From: Enoplolaimus lenunculus
Lineage: Eukaryota; Nematoda; Enoplea; Enoplida; Thoracostomopsidae
DNA: 64,000 bases
Direction: 5' to 3'
NCBI GenBank assembly: GCA_030248215.1
Contig: JASANG010003204.1
Coordinates: 62,001 to 126,000 of the forward strand
Position 1 is the first letter of the stretch; the number at the start of each line of letters is the position of its first letter. The position numbers and the translations under genes are program-made. This document shows positions 57,771 through 64,000 of the stretch, one piece after another. The notes beneath the pieces were generated by a model that was given only the letters and a program-made list of their open reading frames with translations, was not told the origin of the DNA and did no database searches.

Positions 57771-58942
57771 CCTGTGAGGTATAGTTATAAACGTGATTTA
57801 CGACAAAACTTAAGCATGAGAATAGTGAAAATTCTAGCACTTTCGCAACGGCAGCAGACATCGTTTTTGTCGGGAACGGATATCCGGCTACACCCTGATA
57901 TTCACAAATATATACAATTATACAGTCAGAAAAATTACAAAAACTTGAACATTTGAGCACACTTACTTCGTTTCACACATTTGTATAACAAAAATTGACT
58001 ACTGAAATCACAGTCACAGGGCCTCTACTATAAATATGGAGGTTCGTTAACAAGGTTGCAACTCAGTTTTAGGCAGGCTCTGGAAACTACTCTGATCCGG
58101 TACAGAAGTCATCGCTCAGCAGGCTACAATTGGACGCGCGCCTCCGGCTCTGGCAGAAAATTGATTTTCCGATCCGGAACAATGTCTACCGGAGGTTCTA
58201 GCAAAATTGCGCTAGTAAAATCTTTCACAGTTTTGCAAAAATTGTATCGTTCGCTGCGTTTGGTAATAAGTTTTTGGTACAATTTTTAGAACAAATTGAC
58301 GGGATTTCTTAAATATTAAACCTAAAACTAAAATATGAGACAACGTTTTATAAATATTTGCTAAAATTAACATATCAACACTGTTTAAACTACCTGATTT
58401 CGCGTCACCTCCGGCTCCGCCAAGTTGTGTTGTCTTCCGGTTCCGTTTTTTTGCTTTGGGTTGCGCCGTGGAAACCATTTACGTTGAAACATTTTATTCG
58501 GCCACTTAGAACAACATTCACTTTTAAAGCTTTTCACTAATGCTCTCAAAACGTCGCATTGAGGGATTCTATTCAGCTGAGTTCAATACAATAATACATC
58601 TACCATTCGTTAAAATTTCTTACGAAATAAACCATACGAATTTAGCCGTAAAACAATCGAGTACATGAAATTAATTTCTTGTCAAATTTAAATTTTTACT
58701 TTCTACAGCTACAAGAAAAACTAAAAATATTGCCTAAATGATTATTTTAAATTTTATCAACCAGGCTTTAGCAATTGTACGTAAAAACGTGCACCAGATG
58801 CTTCAGCAAACATATATTTCACTATTAATAAATATAGACGATAAATATATAACTCTGTTTACGCAGTAATAAAAATTCCACAAAGGCAACGACAAGCGGC
58901 AAGAAGTACATTGACCGTTTTAAGCATTCAGATAACCGTATG

Positions 58943-59134
58943 GGCCCATGTATAGAACAGGGCCGGATCGTTTTCCGGAGGGGCTATAAATAGAGTCAGT
59001 TTAAGCTTTAACCTAATTTTTTTGCTTAGGCTTATGCTTATGCTTAGGTATAGGCTCATCCATACGTTTAGGCGTAGGCTTAAGCTTAGGAATATGCTTA
59101 TACTACTGTTCCGGCCCTGTTCTATACATGGGCC
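58943..59134. mobile_element. hAT-type MITE with TTAGGC words, perfect target repeats
   Basis: 192 bp, GGCCCATGTATAGAACAGGG to CCCTGTTCTATACATGGGCC, flanked by ACCGTATG on both sides (58935-58942 and 59135-59142). The word array is in the opposite orientation (CTTAGGCTTATG) to the copies in the methyltransferase gene. Confidence 0.95.
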
Positions 59135-59141
59135 ACCGTAT

Positions 59142-59275
59142 GGGTGGCGGTATACTTTTTATGCGGCGCCGTCAGTCACCATTCGGCATCGTACGTAGAG
59201 TAAATTTACGCGCGCCGCACGACAAACACACTGCGACGACCGGCGCTGGACGTCATCAAAAGTATACCGCCACCC
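59142..59275. mobile_element. Small MITE with GGGTGGCGGTATACTTTT ends
   Basis: About 134 bp, starting GGGTGGCGGTATACTTTT and ending AAAAGTATACCGCCACCC, with TA on both sides. It directly abuts the right target repeat of the preceding element. TA flanks suggest a Tc1/mariner-type origin. Confidence 0.7.
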
Positions 59276-61373
59276 TAATCGGTATTTCTCAAAACCAAAA
59301 TCCGGACACAGAATTTGAAAATACCCGAAATATTCATATGTATGCAACTGTAAAAGAGTTATCGTATTTAAAAATAAACACACAGACTCGGACCTGGAAC
59401 TATGCCGAACCAAAATCCCACCCGAAATTTCTCTGTGACAACACTCGGAATATTTGGACTTGAATGCAACACCAGTTATACAGGCAAATTAATAGTTTAA
59501 ACTAGAGTTTAGTTCACCTTAATGCAAACATTTAAACATTTATGGTCGTACGCTAATTTTATTCTGATTCGTTATTGAATGTCAAAATGTTCGAATCAAT
59601 TTACATTCTACATTATCGACCTTAACGTGAGTTCAAATAAATACAATATCAAAGTTTGTGCAATTTACGAAATAATTTAACATTACGCACAGTTATACTG
59701 ATTTTCAACCTGTACCCCTACTTACTTACAAGCAAGCCAAATTGCTAACTATTCAGCATGGCAGGCGTGGTAAGCTGAGATATGCGTCTCTACCACCCCT
59801 GTTCTAATTGGAGACCATCCTTAGGCAGCAAAATTAAAAAAATAATATATGTAGGGCCAAGAATAAAAATCCTGCACTACAACACAATAACCACTATCTC
59901 GCGTGATACAAATCACATCAGTCAAAGCATAAAGCAAAAAATATCGCACAGTTCAACACAGAAACCCCAAGTAATTTAATAAAAAGAAACTATACTAAAT
60001 TGACCATATTTTCAAATGCGTTTAGCAACTATCGCTAGTTAGCGAAACTGACCAACTTCTGCAATTGCACATCTCAAATTTTATGCATGATTCCAATGTT
60101 ACTAGATCTGTCACCAACTGGTTACCGGTGCTTCACACAATTAACGCAATACGGACAACGATTTCGATATAGCAATAATACTCAAAAACGCAGTATACAA
60201 ATAAAAATGATAAGTCACCAAGGATAGGCAAAAAAATAAAAAAATCATGTTGCATTTTTTGAAAATTAACTAAAAAAACTATATAGGTACACTACAAACA
60301 GTACACCTTCTGTATATATTCAAAATAGTTACACCCGTGTTTACCAGCTTTGCCAAAAAACATCAAAACTGAACACAACGATGCAACGCAAAACATACTT
60401 TAACTGTAAAAGGTCCAAAATGTGGTTTGGGGTATGTAGGGGCGGTCAACCGTATGTTGACACTAAGGATGGAAGTCTCAGTCTCAAGTCTCAAGCCACG
60501 AAAATTTGTGAGACTCGCGTAGTCTCGGTCTCAGTCTCAACTTCTTCATTGAGACTCCTATCCATGACACGGACAAGATGGATCATTAATTACAGTTTTA
60601 AAATTGATAAAATCAACTCATATAATACTGATTCGCAGCGCATATATTAAAATATTAATACTTTTGTTATTGTATCCGCCAGGATGCAAAGTGGGACTGG
60701 ATTCCTTTGTCGGAGTTTCAGTTTTCTTGTAGCGAATGATTGCAGAGGTGGCTTAAGTTTTAGACAATTTTTTTCGCTTAAAGACGCTCAATATTAAGGT
60801 TTCCAACAACGTAAATTAATTTGACAACTATAAATACTCAACGAAAACTTTGGACTTATCAAAAGTTGAACAAAGTCATGTCACTCCAACCCAATACTTA
60901 ATGCTGAACAATCCGTAAACAACCTACGAAAATTGGGCTGAGTATAAAGCACCTGCATACACATATATAACATATGCGCGACAAAATAAACATGATGTAA
61001 AAGTAAACCAATCTTAGTCAGTCTGTTCTATTTTTTTTTTTAATTTTAAAAAAGTTCCGGCAAGTTTGAATATCATCGGAGCCGGATATCCAGTAGCACC
61101 CTAATATTTATGTATCCAAACTGTTAAGATGGCGCAAAACTTTTAATAATTTTAATGTCATCTAACAGTGTCCGTCACCATGCGATGACATATGCGAATT
61201 ATACGTATACAACATCAAACGGTCACGAACAGTGTCGCACAAGAAGCAAAGGGCCAACCTTATTAGATAACTATATACAAAGTCAGTGGACACGATTACC
61301 AGTGCGAATGTCTTATGTATATACCATACAAATCAAAATCAACGCATAAGCGACATCAAATAACCAAAGTCGT

Positions 61374-63555
61374 TTAAGATTTTTGAGGTTCACTGAAACT
61401 TGGATACACCGGAGCATAAGTCTTTGTACCGTAATTGTGTTCGCCAGCTTCATCTTCAACGCTTTTTCGACCATGAACACACTCTGAATACGACGGTGGA
61501 GCTAAAACACGCAAGCAACTCAATGGCTGAACTACAGAAGACACATGACTTTTGTTTATAATATCTTTAGTTAAATCGAAATTCAACTTTAAGGTTTGTA
61601 GCTTTGGCTTAGTATGTCCGAGTTTTTCAATAATTATTTCCGCGCGCCATATTAATTGATTTTGCTAAAAATCTGTACCAATTTTCAGCTCCTTAAGTCA
61701 TGACTCTAAAACCCAGCCATGGACACTCGTAATAAGCACAACTATACATTTCCGTTAGGTAAATATAACGAGACTGTATCCTTGAAGCAGGACCAACCGT
61801 TAACGATTTTCTATGTCTGACCTAAGACCCAATGGCTGAGTTTCAGAAAACCCTACTTAGCATAACTTTGAACCAATTTACCGTTCATAAAACGTACTTA
61901 TGTTAAGCAAATATTTGTTTCACTGTTTAAATTTGATGCGTTAATGTAGATTAACAGTTCAGGCATATTAACTTTGTTTTAGATCAAATTGTACACTCAT
62001 GGCGCCTCGACAATATATCGCAAAATTATGACTTTTCTGTCACAGCACTGGCGGCACAAAGCTGATAATATTTTTCCTTTTGCTCAATCGGTTAGGTACT
62101 TACTTAACTAATTACTTGAACATAACTTAAATAAATACGTAAGATTTCGTACACCAAGCCAATAGGTAATTTAGAATTCATTCGTACGCCACTGAAATTA
62201 ATAGTGTGCTGGCGAATAAAAACACTCAGAAAACATGTAAGAAACGCAAAATCGACGCTGTAGCCAACGTATTTGTCTAACCGAAAAAACGTCGTATGTG
62301 AGGCTCAGAAATTGATTACGTTGTGTCAAAATGAGGTTATCGTTTCTAAGTTAGCTACTCACGCCGATCGACAACAACAGATGAAAATACAGTTGCAACG
62401 TTTCAAAAAATAAACTTTTACTATGTCGAAAACACTACAGAAAAAATACTAACGCAAATCTGGATACAGCTCCTGTGGTGGCGCAGACGGCGGTACAGAA
62501 TCGGCTTCAACCATGTTAGACTGATTGCTACTTTGACCTGCTTGACTCAACGGAATTGAACCAATGATAATCGGAACTTGAATGTGTAAATCTGATGATA
62601 AACCACTTGGATCAATCTAAAACAATGCGCGACTTTTTCAAGTTGATTTTTTTAACATTTTGGAGTGTGCGAACAAATGTGTCCAAAATTTCCTTTACTG
62701 TCCGTAAAATTGTTTGCGTTGTGTGTAAAACCTGATTTCACATTTGCGCATAATTTGCTAATAATGCTAAACCAAATTATATAAAATTAAATTCATCCTA
62801 TAACTATCGGCCTTGGGCCTTCTTATTAGTGTGTATATGCATATGTATATATGTATGTGTTTGTTTACATGTATGCAGATATATGTATATCAGTGCAGGT
62901 TCATATGTATATACATTGTGTAAAAATTAAACTCTGTACAAAAGTGTGACAGAGCAGAAGCAGCAGCAGTAAAAAAATGTTTTTAATAATATAGAAGAAT
63001 ATGATCTTTAAAACAGGTGAGCGAAGCGAGACATTTGTTCTTAGCAAACAAACCGAAACGAGCAAAAATAGCGTAGAGAGAGACCTTCATTTAAAACTCA
63101 GTCGGCGAGCGAAAATTATAAATAATATGCAAAAGGGTTCTGGCTACATACATAGGGGCAGGTAAAATTGCGGAAAAAAGAGTGGTTACGTTTCATTAAA
63201 AATTTAGAAGGGGAGGTTTTTTGTGTTGCAAACTGAAAGCGTGTCTAAAACCACCACCACTACTAAAATCACAAGGGGGATTTGACACCAGAAGCCCCTT
63301 GGCTACGCCCTTGCCTACATCTCCGAAAATAGCTTTATTTGAAAACGCCACAACAACGTATATACGTAATATACACGTTATAGAATGCGCGCACTTACCT
63401 CTGCTTCCAACATATACCACATTTGCATGATCGAACAATGAAGTTGATCCGGAGGTAAAGCTGGAACTCGAAAGTTTTCAAAAACAAACGTTCGTGAACT
63501 GTGCCCACCTATGCGATCATTTGATACTGCTTCTGCGACCGTTGTCAATTGCCGC
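61374..63555 (-). CDS. Arrestin-domain (ARRDC/alpha-arrestin) protein, 3' part
   Basis: Adaptor linking membrane cargo to ubiquitin ligases. Three minus-strand exons are visible: 63555-63399, 62616-62454 and 61531-61374, phases matching, about 160 residues. The first gives FENFRVPALPPDQLHCSI and WYMLEAE, the second SSDLHIQVPIIIGSIPL; these are the closing strands of the arrestin C domain (family: VPPLPPS, IPIIIGTIPL). The tail carries SAPPQELYPDL and APPSYSECV: PPSY is a PPxY motif for NEDD4-type WW domains, and PPQELYPDL may be a degenerate second one. It ends YPSFSEPQKS. The exon 62454 donor is GTTAGT. Upstream exons, including the whole N domain, must lie beyond 63555; I found none before 64000. 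Confidence 0.9.
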
Positions 63556-64000
63556 CTTGAAACAATGAAACATTAAGACAATAAAACTCTCAAAACGTAT
63601 GCAATTAACTCTGTAATCAGCAACAAGTTTCGCAATATTGCATATTCGTGATCCAACAATAAATAGTTCAACAACGTTTAAATTATGCAGCCTGTACGAA
63701 CGATGTCAGAATGGTATAGTTTTCAACGATAAAGCCGGAGCCCGATGTCAATTATTGCCTGAAGCGAAGGCCGGTATATGGTCGCACCCTCCCTGGTGTA
63801 CATATATGGCAATCTTTGCATTACATATATTGACGGTATACATATAGCGGTAAACTAGAACTCGTCTATGCGTAGCTAAAGCAAATAGTTTCCTATAAAA
63901 TTAAACCCCTTATATCAAACAACGTTGCTTTCAATAGGAAATTGCTCAAAATAAAGGCAACCAACAAGGCAACTTTGATATTGGTTCAGGTTCAGACCGA
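63556..64000. other. Intron or upstream part of the arrestin-domain gene
   Basis: Presumably an intron, since coding upstream of 63555 is required. It contains the end of an ACCGG-family element (GAAGCGAAGGCCGGTATATG then GTCGCACCCT, about 63730-63792). I could not identify a further arrestin exon. Confidence 0.5.

Larger units (their letters stand above)
56171..61373. other. Convergent intergenic region, transposon-rich, no gene seen
   Basis: Between the methyltransferase gene (+) and the arrestin-domain gene (-). Besides the elements listed separately it holds a short ACCGGAG element at about 56478-56604, a CTCCGGC-word element at about 58105-58470, a GTCTCAG-word element near 60466-60560 (AAGTCTCAGTCTCAAGTCTC), and an ACCGG-family end near 61045-61105. 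The open frames at 59128, 60381 and 61155 show no domain. Confidence 0.6.

Noticed and set aside
59128-59463. 111-residue plus-strand frame
   Set aside because: It starts in one MITE end and runs through a second small MITE (59142-59275); no domain.
1-64000. Retroviral, LTR, Polinton or LINE coding sequence
   Set aside because: No reverse transcriptase, integrase, protease, capsid or endonuclease motif was seen in any frame.

Overview
This is nuclear DNA from an intron-rich, transposon-rich animal. All the genes I can name are animal families. Almost every inferred intron is GT-AG and the exon phases join cleanly. Several non-autonomous DNA-transposon families carry arrays of the hexamer TTAGGC (CCTAAG on the + strand). 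TTAGGC is the nematode telomere repeat, so a nematode is possible, but this is a weak hint and I do not assign a species.

Layout. (1) 1-16137, +: the 3' part of an ASH1-type histone methyltransferase gene, at least 16 coding exons and about 2240 residues, with AWS, SET, post-SET, bromodomain, PHD and BAH domains. The start lies left of the window. (2) 21115-23034, -: an intronless SLC17-like transporter, tail-to-tail with ASH1. (3) 28631-34342, -: a seven-exon RNF4-like SUMO-targeted ubiquitin ligase with SUMO-interaction motifs and a C-terminal C3HC4 RING. (4) 36225-38697, +: a four-exon gene for a 125-residue Cys-rich single-pass membrane protein, head-to-head with the RNF4-like gene. (5) 46482-55449, +: a seven-exon homocysteine S-methyltransferase gene (339 aa) with a tRNA-His gene in its third intron. 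(6) 61374 to beyond 63555, -: the 3' end of an arrestin-domain (ARRDC/alpha-arrestin) gene, convergent with gene 5.

The genes do not form an operon or a common pathway; two of them (ASH1, RNF4-like) are chromatin or nuclear regulators. Between and inside them lie many short inverted-repeat elements. Several have clear 8-bp target duplications (hAT type) and one family sits at TTAA sites (piggyBac type). Each family is built from one repeated short word (CCTAAG, CCGGAATT, CTCCGG, GTCTCGG or CCGATGCCGAT). I found no reverse transcriptase, integrase or capsid gene.

I did not find a convincing new multi-gene system. The observations most worth checking are a TTAA-flanked inverted-repeat element with a tRNA-like core, hAT-type elements carrying telomere-like hexamers, an enzyme whose stop codon and likely poly(A) signal come from an inserted element, and an ASH1 protein whose bromodomain and BAH domain are each split by long low-complexity inserts.
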